Below, in pieces: positions 42,764 to 49,349 of a DNA stretch of 49,349 nt; within the stretch, counting starts at the first letter, position 1; each line of letters opens with the position of its first letter. The position numbers and the translations under genes were made by a program. A model generated the notes under the pieces. That model made no database searches and was not told where the DNA came from. It was given only the letters and a program-made list of their open reading frames with translations. Source of the stretch: Caldifarciminota bacterium 4484_18 (GTDB lineage: Bacteria; Hydrothermota; UBA3073; NMUJ01); contig NMUJ01000003.1 in the NCBI GenBank assembly GCA_002256535.1, forward strand, positions 1 to 49,349, written 5' to 3'.

Positions 42764-43609
42764 ACCTTAAAATTAATCTGGGTTGCCATACCGCAAGCTG
42801 AGTTAACTTTACAAATGTTAACCATTCTAAAGCTTCGTGCTATACAGTTGGGTACATTAGTACGGCGACGTCATCAAGTACGTGATAACCTTATAAATAT
42901 TACTGGTAATGCGTCAGGCATATGGCGTAACTTCGTAAACTTTGCCCTCACCTATGCAGATTTTTTGGCAATACCGCGGATGAGGTGCGAGGATTTCAAA
43001 AAGCTCGCCCAACCAGAAGGGCTACAGTATCTTGACGAGGCGCTCAGCTTGGGTAAAGGTGTAATCTTCATCAGCGCACATATGGCAAATACTGAGCTGG
43101 CTGCTTGCTATATTACAAGCTATGGTTACGATACGGTTACAGTGGCTGAGCTACGTGGGACAGGTGCACGCTGGTATGAGGTGATGAATAAATTCCGTTC
43201 CCATACAGGGATGGAGGTGTTACCGCTCGAGGATACGAGCACCCCTAAACGTATAATAGAGCGGTTACGTGCTAATAAAGTGGTGGTGTTGTTGGGTGAC
43301 AGGGATATCACAGGCAGTGGGGTAGAGGTCTGTTTCTTAGGTAAGAGGATGAATTTACCTAAAGGGCCGGCACGGTTGGCGCTTGTCACGGGTAGCCCAA
43401 TAGTTACCGCATTTTTGGTGAAAGATGGTCCCAGATATAAAGCATGGATCGATCCCATAATCGATTACAGACCTACTGGTAACAGAGAAAGGGATATCAA
43501 AAACATTACCCAGATGATAGCTAAGAGGATTGAAGCTGTAATCCGAAAGTATCCACACCAGTGGCATGTATTTCAAGTAAAATGGGACGAACTCACAAAC
43601 TGCGTATAG
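42734..43609 (+). CDS. Lipid A biosynthesis acyltransferase (HtrB/LpxL-like)
   Basis: The 291-codon frame contains the late acyltransferase fold that adds secondary acyl chains to lipid A or a related lipid. The motif H-x4-E is at ISAHMANTELA, and GDRDITGSGVEVCFLGKRMNLPKGPARLAL is the conserved R/G-rich block. Homology seems to extend back to about WVAIPQAEL, without a credible start: the ATG at 42734 lies inside cdd and the next ATG, at 42815, is within the conserved part. The true N-terminal 10-20 residues may be missing at about 42765-42780. It fits with lpxD in showing a lipid A outer membrane. Confidence 0.82.
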   Translation: MGCLDQFILHTLKLIWVAIPQAELTLQMLTILKLRAIQLGTLVRRRHQVRDNLINITGNASGIWRNFVNFALTYADFLAIPRMRCEDFKKLAQPEGLQYLDEALSLGKGVIFISAHMANTELAACYITSYGYDTVTVAELRGTGARWYEVMNKFRSHTGMEVLPLEDTSTPKRIIERLRANKVVVLLGDRDITGSGVEVCFLGKRMNLPKGPARLALVTGSPIVTAFLVKDGPRYKAWIDPIIDYRPTGNRERDIKNITQMIAKRIEAVIRKYPHQWHVFQVKWDELTNCV

Positions 43610-44618
43610 CGCTTGTGTCAAGCCATTACTATCCACATGTGGGAGGGGTGAGTATGATGTGATAAGGGTAGGTAAAGCTATGTTGTTCCCAATACCGTTG
43701 AACTTATCGTTTTCGAGGTTCACAATAGGTGGAAAGTTACATGGTGAGCTCAGGAGGGTGTTGAAGGAAGGTAAATTCGACCTGATACATATCCATGAGG
43801 GGTTGGTACCGTTTTTGCCACTACTTACGATAAGGTATTCTGATGCACGTAAGGTGTTGACATTTCATGCGGGGTTCGATAGAAGCCTATGGTATGGAAT
43901 TATGCGACCTATACTTGAGCCATACTTTAATGAGCTCGATGCGGTGATAGCGGTTTCGGAGGTAGCAGTTAATTCACATAGACAGTATTTCCCTGGTAAG
44001 TATAGGGTTATACCCAATGGGGTTGATGTTGGTAAATTTCAACCTACAGGCAAAAAGGTAGAGGCATTACTCAAATATAAGTATAGGGTGTTGTTTGTTG
44101 GTAGGTTGGAACCACGGTCGGGCTTACCGTATCTGTTGAAGGCGATGACACATGTAGTGCGTGCTGTACCTGAAGTGGTGTTGGTTGTTGTGGGTGAAGG
44201 TCCTTACCGATATAAATATCAAAGGATGGTACCTCCACACGTAGCTCAGCACATAATATGGTGTGGCCGCGTACTGCCTGAGTCTGGCTTACCGTGTTAC
44301 TATAGGACGGCTGACTTGTTTGTGGCACCTTCACCCGGTGGACATTCGTTCGGCATCACGTTGTTAGAAGCAATGTCAACCGGCATACCCGTGGTGGCAT
44401 CCTCGATACCTGGCTACAGGCAGCTCGTTGACGATGGTGAAACCGGTTTACTTGTACTGCCGGGTGATGTGAACGCATTAGCTGAGAAGATCATCATGTT
44501 GCTCCATGATACGCAGTTAAGGCATATACTTGGCAGTAATGGACGTCGCAAGGCGTTACGGTTTGCTTGGGATAAAGTAGCCGATGCTGTGGAGAAGGTT
44601 TATTACGAGCTGTTATGA
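43582..44618 (+). pseudogene. GT4-family glycosyltransferase, internal deletion after the N-terminal motif
   Basis: A start at 43582 gives LRIALVSSHYYPHVGGVS, the GT4 N-terminal nucleotide-sugar motif, then a stop at 43662. The rest continues in another frame (YDVIRVGKAML from about 43655, to the stop at 44618). It has the GT-B second domain with VLFVGRLEPRSGLPYLLKA, VVVGEGPYRYKY and the donor-site block EAMSTGIPVVASSIPGYRQLVDDGETGLLV. About 35-45 residues normally lying between GGVS and YDVIRVG are missing. The joint is at about 43651-43655. It probably works on a surface polysaccharide or lipopolysaccharide, next to the deacetylase. Confidence 0.87.
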
Positions 44619-45367
44619 CGGTGGTGCTCGCTTACCATAAGCTCACAAGATGGGAATGGGGGGGTACTTGGGTGTTACCTAACGAGTTCAAAAAGCAGCT
44701 GCAATACATAAAGTCAAGAAATATAAGGGTTGTAAAGCCTGAAGAGTTTGATGTGGATTCCAAACGTACAGGTATACTCATAACGTTTGATGATGGGTAT
44801 GCTGATATATACAAGGTGGCGTTCCCGTTATTGGAAGAGTTGCATTTCAGTGCATTGGTGTTTCTTGTGGTCAACTATATCGGTAAGGAAAATATATGGG
44901 ATGCCAACATAGGGTTCAGACGTTACAAGCATCTTAATTGGCATCAGATACGTGAAATGCAACGTTATGGTATAAAGTTTGGGTCACATTCGTTGACACA
45001 TCCGGATTTACGTAAAGTAGCACGTGTCACAGCAATCCGTGAGATAATGGATTCGAAGAGATTGCTCGAAGATAAGTTAGGTGAATCTGTGGATTACTTT
45101 TCGTATCCGTTCGGTCTATATAATGAGGAGCTTGAAGATATGGTTGCGACCGCAGGCTATAAATGTGCGTTTTCACTTAATCCATTCTCAAGCTCACGTT
45201 GGAGCTATGGCAGGTTAGCGGTTTATGTTATTGATACACTATGGTGGTTTAAAAATAAGATTTATCCGAGCTCACCACTATTTAAGGTGGAACAATTTAA
45301 ATCACGTGCAATAAATCGATTCGGGGCACTCACATTTATTTGGAAACAGTTGATCACTCGCGTGTAA
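44615..45367 (+). CDS. Polysaccharide deacetylase (NodB-like, CE4)
   Basis: A 250-residue protein with the NodB signatures: AYHKLTRWEW near the start, ITFDDGYADIY (metal-binding Asp and catalytic base), FGSHSLTHPDLRKV (HxxxH metal ligands) and YFSYPFGLYNEEL. It removes N-acetyl groups from a carbohydrate. No signal peptide is seen, so it likely acts in the cytoplasm or on a precursor. The start overlaps the GT4 stop by 4 nt, so the pair works in one pathway. The end overlaps the convergent ABC gene by 14 nt. Confidence 0.9.
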   Translation: MTVVLAYHKLTRWEWGGTWVLPNEFKKQLQYIKSRNIRVVKPEEFDVDSKRTGILITFDDGYADIYKVAFPLLEELHFSALVFLVVNYIGKENIWDANIGFRRYKHLNWHQIREMQRYGIKFGSHSLTHPDLRKVARVTAIREIMDSKRLLEDKLGESVDYFSYPFGLYNEELEDMVATAGYKCAFSLNPFSSSRWSYGRLAVYVIDTLWWFKNKIYPSSPLFKVEQFKSRAINRFGALTFIWKQLITRV

Positions 45368-46084
45368 GCTGTGCAAATATCTCCTCAAGGGATAAATGTT
45401 TGCTCTCCAACCCCCATAGGGTCCAGCCACGCTCTTTGACGAAGTTGAAAACCTGCGGCCGTATATCCGTATGGCTTTTGAGCTCCCATACATGGCGAGA
45501 TTCGATGGACTTCACAATCTTAGCATCTATTACGTCTGGTATTACAGACCAATCAATATCCGTTGGCCCTTCTATCTCGGCATGGATGATGGCCTCACCG
45601 CCTGAAATTTCGTGCAATTTATCACGTGGTGTGTCAGCAACTATCTCACCTTTGTGAATAATGATGATACGTTTTGCGATAGTTTCAGCTTCCGGCAGTA
45701 TATGGGTTGATAACAGGATGGTTTTCTCTTTGCCAAGCTCATTTATGAGTTCACGTACTTGTATGCTTTGGATAGGGTCGAGCCCTTCGGTGGGAATGAT
45801 AGATATTCACGTGGTGTCATCTCCTCATAGAGGGGGTTGGTTTCTGGTAAATATCCTATGAGTTTCTTAACTTCAAGTGGATGTTCGATAATGTTGTAAC
45901 CACCTATTTCACAGTATCCGCTCGTTGGTGGGAAATAGCCCGTAATTACACGTAGGGTGGTGGTTTTGCCCGCACCGTTGGGCCCTAAGAATGCAACTAT
46001 TTCACCTTTTTCTAATTTGAACGATATATTGTTGACAGCTATGAAACCATCATATGCTTTGGTTAAATTACGTACTGCGATCAT
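45354..46084 (-). pseudogene. ABC transporter ATP-binding protein (GldA-like), signature block deleted
   Basis: The N-terminal part from 46084 has Walker A (FLGPNGAGKTTTLRVITG) and the Q-loop region (GYLPETNPLYEEMTPREYLSF). It then runs out of frame to a stop at 45743. The remaining part lies in another frame: TEGLDPIQSIQVRELINELG, the LLSTHIL H-loop, HKGEIVAD and a C-terminal accessory domain, ending at 45354. The missing 75-90 residues include the ABC signature and Walker B. The joint is at about 45797-45802. The C-terminal domain is like that of GldA-type exporters; the permease is not in the window. Confidence 0.88.
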
Positions 46085-46092
46085 TGCTTCCC

Positions 46093-47583
46093 CTACTTTT
46101 TTAGCAAGTAAAAGGAGATACGGAGATGTTCGTCAGGTTTTATAGTCACTTCTCTTGTCATCGATACATAATCTGGACTCTCCACAGCTATTGTATGGGT
46201 ACCAGCGGTAAGTTCGAGTTTAAGCTCCTCACCCGTATATGGTAGTTCTTGGTCATCGATCTTAACAGTAGCGGATAGTGGTTGCTGTGTCTCCATATCA
46301 AATATTCTGATTGTAAGGTGTGCACCTACTTTTCTATTTAAGCTAAGGGTGAGTTTGAGCCTTTCAGCTTCACCAATAGAGACGGGATATCTCAGAGGTA
46401 CATAGTTGGTTTTGCGAACCTCAATCTCGTAATCACCAGCTTCTAAATTATCGAAAGCGAAGTATCCATCGGTATCTGCATTCATACTGTGGATGACTAA
46501 GTTGCCCTTAAATAGTGTTACAGCAGCACCAGGTAGCGGTTCATTAGTGGCTGCATCGATTATTCTGCCTGCAATAATGCTCTTCTCAATCTCAACAGCA
46601 GGCTGCCTTTCACGGAAATTGGTTATACTAAGGTTTATACACCAAGGAGGTGCTACACCCCAACCTGCGGTGAGGTTGAGATCAGCTACCCGTTCATCCG
46701 TAAGTGGAAACTTCACACTGTATACATCTGTGGAAGGATGTAACGAAAGCCTGAAATCCGCTGAAAGCGAAATTTCATAGTTACCCCTGAGTAGTACGAT
46801 GCCAGTGCTCAGGAAATAACCCTGATATATACAGGGTTCCCAGTATGTGAACCCTACATTGCCACGACTACCGTATATGGAGAGTTCCGCAAATAAGCGT
46901 ATACTGGTGAAGTATTTTGTGATACCCGTGAATGCTGCCACCTGTAGCGAAGGTAACACCCCTTTATTAAGTGTCCTTGTGTAGAGTAACCCCTGTAAGT
47001 TAGTGTGCCAGATGTAATCCTGTGCGATATATTGTGAAAATAGCATCCTCAACCCTACATTTATACCGCCAGCAGTAAAGTAACGGAAGGCACCGCCTTC
47101 GTTCCATATTTCAGCAAGTTGGTGATCCACCTGTGGTGATGTCCTACGTGCACCAGTTGGTAATTGTAAAATAGGTGCTATTGATATCCCCCTACGCGGG
47201 GTCCCATATACGGATAGGATGCTTATGATGGAAAGGTCCCCCAACCCTGCACTCATCCTGTAATGAGAGTCGGGTAACCTCACAGCATCTATGTACAGGG
47301 GTAGCTGTGCCAATATACGTAATTTGCCAGCTTTCTGGATACTACAGTGGAGAAGGAGATCGCTACCCATGAAAAGTAGGTTGTTGTTGCCTAAGTACTC
47401 ACCATGAACTGTGGTAATATCGGTGAGATAGTAACGTAAACGTTCGCCAAAAAATCGGTAGGAAGTGCCCACCCAGAATGTTTGTGGATAATCCGTGAAA
47501 GCTGAAAGTGTACGTTGACATCCACACGGATCTGTTATTAACCCAACCACACAATAAAAGATAAAGTAACTCATAAAATACAT
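46093..47583 (-). CDS. Outer-membrane-like protein with carboxypeptidase-regulatory and PEGA-type domains
   Basis: A 496-residue protein. The N-terminal 320 residues are rich in alternating beta strands with Gly, Tyr and Leu (GGINVGLRMLFSQYIAQDY, GYFLSTGIVLLRGNYEISLSADFR) and suggest an outer-membrane barrel. Then comes a CarboxypepD_reg-like domain (about 340-410; IAGRIIDAATNEPLPGAAVTL, GYFAFDNLEAGDYEIEV) and a PEGA-like domain (about 415-496; VKIDDQELPYTGEELKLELTAGTHTIAVESPDY). The N-terminus is a likely signal peptide. The ATG at 47574 (MSYFIFYC) may be the real start. Function unknown, perhaps surface structure or transport. It begins 8 nt upstream of the ABC gene. Confidence 0.65.
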   Translation of the reverse strand: MYFMSYFIFYCVVGLITDPCGCQRTLSAFTDYPQTFWVGTSYRFFGERLRYYLTDITTVHGEYLGNNNLLFMGSDLLLHCSIQKAGKLRILAQLPLYIDAVRLPDSHYRMSAGLGDLSIISILSVYGTPRRGISIAPILQLPTGARRTSPQVDHQLAEIWNEGGAFRYFTAGGINVGLRMLFSQYIAQDYIWHTNLQGLLYTRTLNKGVLPSLQVAAFTGITKYFTSIRLFAELSIYGSRGNVGFTYWEPCIYQGYFLSTGIVLLRGNYEISLSADFRLSLHPSTDVYSVKFPLTDERVADLNLTAGWGVAPPWCINLSITNFRERQPAVEIEKSIIAGRIIDAATNEPLPGAAVTLFKGNLVIHSMNADTDGYFAFDNLEAGDYEIEVRKTNYVPLRYPVSIGEAERLKLTLSLNRKVGAHLTIRIFDMETQQPLSATVKIDDQELPYTGEELKLELTAGTHTIAVESPDYVSMTREVTIKPDEHLRISFYLLKK

Positions 47584-47608
47584 AATAATGTGATTAAATG
47601 ATCGTCAA
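47582..47608 (-). promoter_or_regulatory. Promoter of the outer-membrane-like protein gene
   Basis: On the minus strand TTGACG (47608-47603) and TATTAT (47587-47582) with a 15-nt spacer. The -10 box covers the ATG at 47583, so the start would be the ATG at 47574, about 8 nt after the -10, giving a leaderless message. The layout resembles the SpoIID-like gene promoter. Confidence 0.35.
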
Positions 47609-47630
47609 GGATTGATTCAGTTGATTTGCT

Positions 47631-49016
47631 ATGAAACCATGTAAATTAAATAAAATGGTGAACAAGGTGAAAGATACCATAGAGAAATATCGTATGATAG
47701 ATCATGGGGATAAAGTTCTGCTTGCGGTGTCAGGTGGGCCAGATTCCGTCTGTATGGCACATGTATTGTGTAGAATCGCACCCGAGTATGGGTTAAATCT
47801 ACATTTTGTCTATTTCGATCACGGTATTAGAGAGGCCACACACAAGGAGATGGAATTTGTGAGAAATATGGCAAAAGGGCAAGGTTATGGTTTCACATCT
47901 GGTAAGGCCGATGTGCCAGGTTATGCGAAGCTTGAGGGTATATCGATCGAAGAAGCTGCCCGTAGATTAAGATATAGGTTTCTTGAGGAAGTAGCTGATA
48001 GCGAAGGTTGCGATAAAATAGCACTCGGTCATACAGCTTCGGATCAGGTTGAAACCTTAATCTTCAGGCTTGCAAGAGGTACTGGATTGCGTGGGCTTAC
48101 ACTTATACCACCAAAACGTGACAGATACATAAGGCCACTGATTGAGATAACTCGTGAACAGGTACTTGAATATCTCAGGCAAGAAAACATACCGTACATG
48201 TTGGATCACTCTAACTATTCGCTGGAATATACACGTAATTTTATAAGGCATCGTATAGTGCCATTGTTACGGGAACTCAACCCCCACGTAGAGAGAAGCA
48301 TCTTACGGTTGCGTGAGATTGTGGAAAGAGAGGTAGCCGAGCGTATACGTACGGTTAGGGAGCTATGGGCACAACTCATAGATGAGGACAAGCATGGATT
48401 ATTTCTGAAGCTGGAACCGTTTTCTGAGCTACATGATGCGATCAAATGTTGGGTTATAGAAGAGGCGATAATAAAGGTTAGGGGAGGGTTGGATAAAATC
48501 GAGAAGCTACACATAGAGCAAGTATTGAAATTTATAGCCAGCAGAAAGACCGGCGATAGGATCGAGCTACCCGGTCTCTACATTATTAATTATTATAATA
48601 AGGTATTAATAGCACCAAAGTTGCCGGAGGAGGCCATACCATCACCTGTGGAGTTACCAGTAGAAGGTGAAGCCACGTGGGGTGATTATAGATTTGTTAC
48701 ACGTATTGTATCCAGGGAGGAAAGGTTGATGTTCTCTCCATATGTCGCATACTTCGATATGTCGAAAATCGACCCACCCCTCACGATACGTGCACGACAG
48801 CCGGGTGATCGCATGCGTATATTTGGTAAGGGGTATTTGAAGAAATTGCAAGATATATTTGTTGACCTGAAGGTACCACGTTATGTGCGCGATATTGTGC
48901 CATTAGTTTGCGACAAAAACCACATATTGTGGGTGGTGGGATACAAAAGATCCGTATATGCTGCTATCACACCAACCACTCAGGAGGTGCTCGAAATTAA
49001 AGTTACCCAAAAATGA
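47631..49016 (+). CDS. tilS: tRNA(Ile)-lysidine synthase
   Basis: A 461-residue TilS. It adenylates C34 of tRNA-Ile(CAU) and attaches lysine, changing its codon reading from AUG to AUA. It shows the PP-loop LLAVSGGPDSVCMAHVL (about 27-43), the HTASDQVETLIFRLARGTGLRGL block and the C-terminal TilS domain with RARQPGDRMRIFGKGYLKKLQDIF. Full length. AUA codons are common in these genes, which suits its need. The ATG at 47655 (MVNKVKDTI) is an alternative start. Confidence 0.95.
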   Translation: MKPCKLNKMVNKVKDTIEKYRMIDHGDKVLLAVSGGPDSVCMAHVLCRIAPEYGLNLHFVYFDHGIREATHKEMEFVRNMAKGQGYGFTSGKADVPGYAKLEGISIEEAARRLRYRFLEEVADSEGCDKIALGHTASDQVETLIFRLARGTGLRGLTLIPPKRDRYIRPLIEITREQVLEYLRQENIPYMLDHSNYSLEYTRNFIRHRIVPLLRELNPHVERSILRLREIVEREVAERIRTVRELWAQLIDEDKHGLFLKLEPFSELHDAIKCWVIEEAIIKVRGGLDKIEKLHIEQVLKFIASRKTGDRIELPGLYIINYYNKVLIAPKLPEEAIPSPVELPVEGEATWGDYRFVTRIVSREERLMFSPYVAYFDMSKIDPPLTIRARQPGDRMRIFGKGYLKKLQDIFVDLKVPRYVRDIVPLVCDKNHILWVVGYKRSVYAAITPTTQEVLEIKVTQK

Positions 49017-49073
49017 ACTATATCGATGAATACTGATAGTGTACGGCATCGGGTGAACTCACCTGTTGTAGGG

Positions 49074-49104
49074 TTGACAAATTTTTAACCTAATTATTTT
49101 ATAT
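49074..49104 (+). promoter_or_regulatory. Promoter of the final gene
   Basis: TTGACA at 49074-49079 is followed by the AT-rich stretch TTTTATAT (49097-49104), with TTATAT at 49099-49104 as a possible -10 (19-nt spacer). AAGGAGGG precedes the ATG at 49129. Confidence 0.5.
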
Positions 49105-49128
49105 GAAAGTGTTCAAAAAGGAGGGAAG

Positions 49129-49349
49129 ATGAAACAAAAGGTGGCAGGAGTAGTGTGTATCCTATTATTATTTCCTTTATTTCTTCATGCAGGTATCACA
49201 GGTAAGATCGCTGGCTATGTGCGGGATGCTGAGACTGGTACACCGTTGGCGGGTGCAAACGTTCTTGTGCTTGGCACACCATTTGGTGCATCTACTGATG
49301 AGAAAGGATACTTCGTTATAATCAATATGCCACCAGGCAAGTATGATGT
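49129..49349 (+). CDS. Secreted protein with N-terminal carboxypeptidase-regulatory-like domain (partial)
   Basis: The frame from 49129 runs off the window. It starts with a clear signal peptide (about 1-21, VAGVVCILLLFPLFLHAG) and goes into a CarboxypepD_reg-like domain: ITGKIAGYVRDAETGTPLAGANVLVLGT, STDEKGYFVIINMPPGKYDV. In related bacteria such a start is typical of TonB-dependent receptor-like outer-membrane proteins. AAGGAGG precedes the ATG. Confidence 0.85.
   Translation, partial: MKQKVAGVVCILLLFPLFLHAGITGKIAGYVRDAETGTPLAGANVLVLGTPFGASTDEKGYFVIINMPPGKYD

Noticed and set aside
507..46084. Insertion-sequence or intron activity as the cause of the broken genes
   Set aside because: No transposase, inverted repeats, target duplications or intron cores were found at any joint. 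Sequence is missing rather than inserted.
27897..47608. Shared TGATCGTCAAG element at 27898-27908 and 47598-47608 as a regulatory motif
   Set aside because: In both places the CGTCAA part is the reverse complement of a TTGACG -35 box, so a promoter box accounts for most of the match.
49049..49063. Possible terminator after tilS
   Set aside because: The inverted repeat GGTG/CACC has only four base pairs and no following T run, so it is not a credible intrinsic terminator.
1..49349. CRISPR arrays, prophage or defence islands
   Set aside because: I saw no regularly spaced repeats, integrases, phage structural genes or restriction/defence genes. The content is housekeeping and envelope genes.

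Overview
The window looks like a chromosomal contig from an uncultivated Gram-negative (diderm) bacterium of moderate GC. Its gene content points to the FCB superphylum or nearby candidate phyla of the WOR-3/Stahlbacteria or Hydrothermae kind. The signs are lipid A genes (lpxD, an HtrB-like acyltransferase), an OmpH/Skp-like periplasmic protein, a subtilase with a C-terminal Por/T9SS-like sorting domain, YfhO-type membrane proteins, CarboxypepD_reg/PEGA-type outer-membrane proteins and a divergent EF-Tu. The taxonomic call is inference. The genome is compact: most neighbours overlap by 1-14 nt (TGATG or ATGA junctions).

Layout. Positions 1-7819 (minus strand): trpS, a membrane protein, proS, rimP, nusA, infB, ylxP, a small secreted protein and a lipoprotein that runs off the edge. 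Positions 7860-25576 (plus strand): one long operon of tuf, the S10/spc/alpha ribosomal clusters with secY, adk, infA and rpmJ, rpoA, rplQ, then ompH-like, lpxD, a ComEA-like protein and a BFD ferredoxin-like protein. Positions 25580-27852 (minus): UDP-glucose dehydrogenase and a UDP-sugar epimerase. Positions 27950-29928 (plus): SpoIID-like protein and nagB. Positions 29898-32843 (minus): the rpmH-rnpA-yidD cluster followed by murJ and an AglD-like flippase. Positions 32924-39322 (plus): DUF123 protein, tmRNA (ssrA), fabZ, YfhO protein, alr, panB, thiL. Positions 39262-39592 (minus): small glycine-rich membrane protein. Positions 39757-42189 (plus): subtilase. Positions 42191-42763 (minus): two tRNA-Arg genes and cdd. 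Positions 42734-45367 (plus): lipid A acyltransferase, GT4 glycosyltransferase, polysaccharide deacetylase. Positions 45354-47583 (minus): ABC ATPase and outer-membrane protein. Positions 47631-49349 (plus): tilS and the start of a TonB-receptor-like protein.

The most striking observation is that many conserved genes each lack a contiguous internal or terminal block of about 20-80 codons, with the flanks butted directly together. The clear cases are ylxP, infB, rimP, secY, spoIID, nagB, panB, thiL, a GT4 glycosyltransferase and an ABC ATPase. proS, murJ and the acyltransferase are possible further cases. Most of the joints shift the frame. Because infB and secY are essential, the simplest explanation is technical: scaffold gaps removed, or false joins in the assembly. 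Real deletion would need raw-read proof. Separate points of interest are a Glu in place of the catalytic Asp in the subtilase, a 24-bp tandem repeat in its promoter, a one-base homopolymer frameshift in the small membrane protein, a Thermus-like rpmH/rnpA overlap, an unusual tmRNA tag and a divergent EF-Tu. No CRISPR array, insertion sequence, integrase, phage gene or defence system was seen. No stretch of more than 300 bases lacks a gene.
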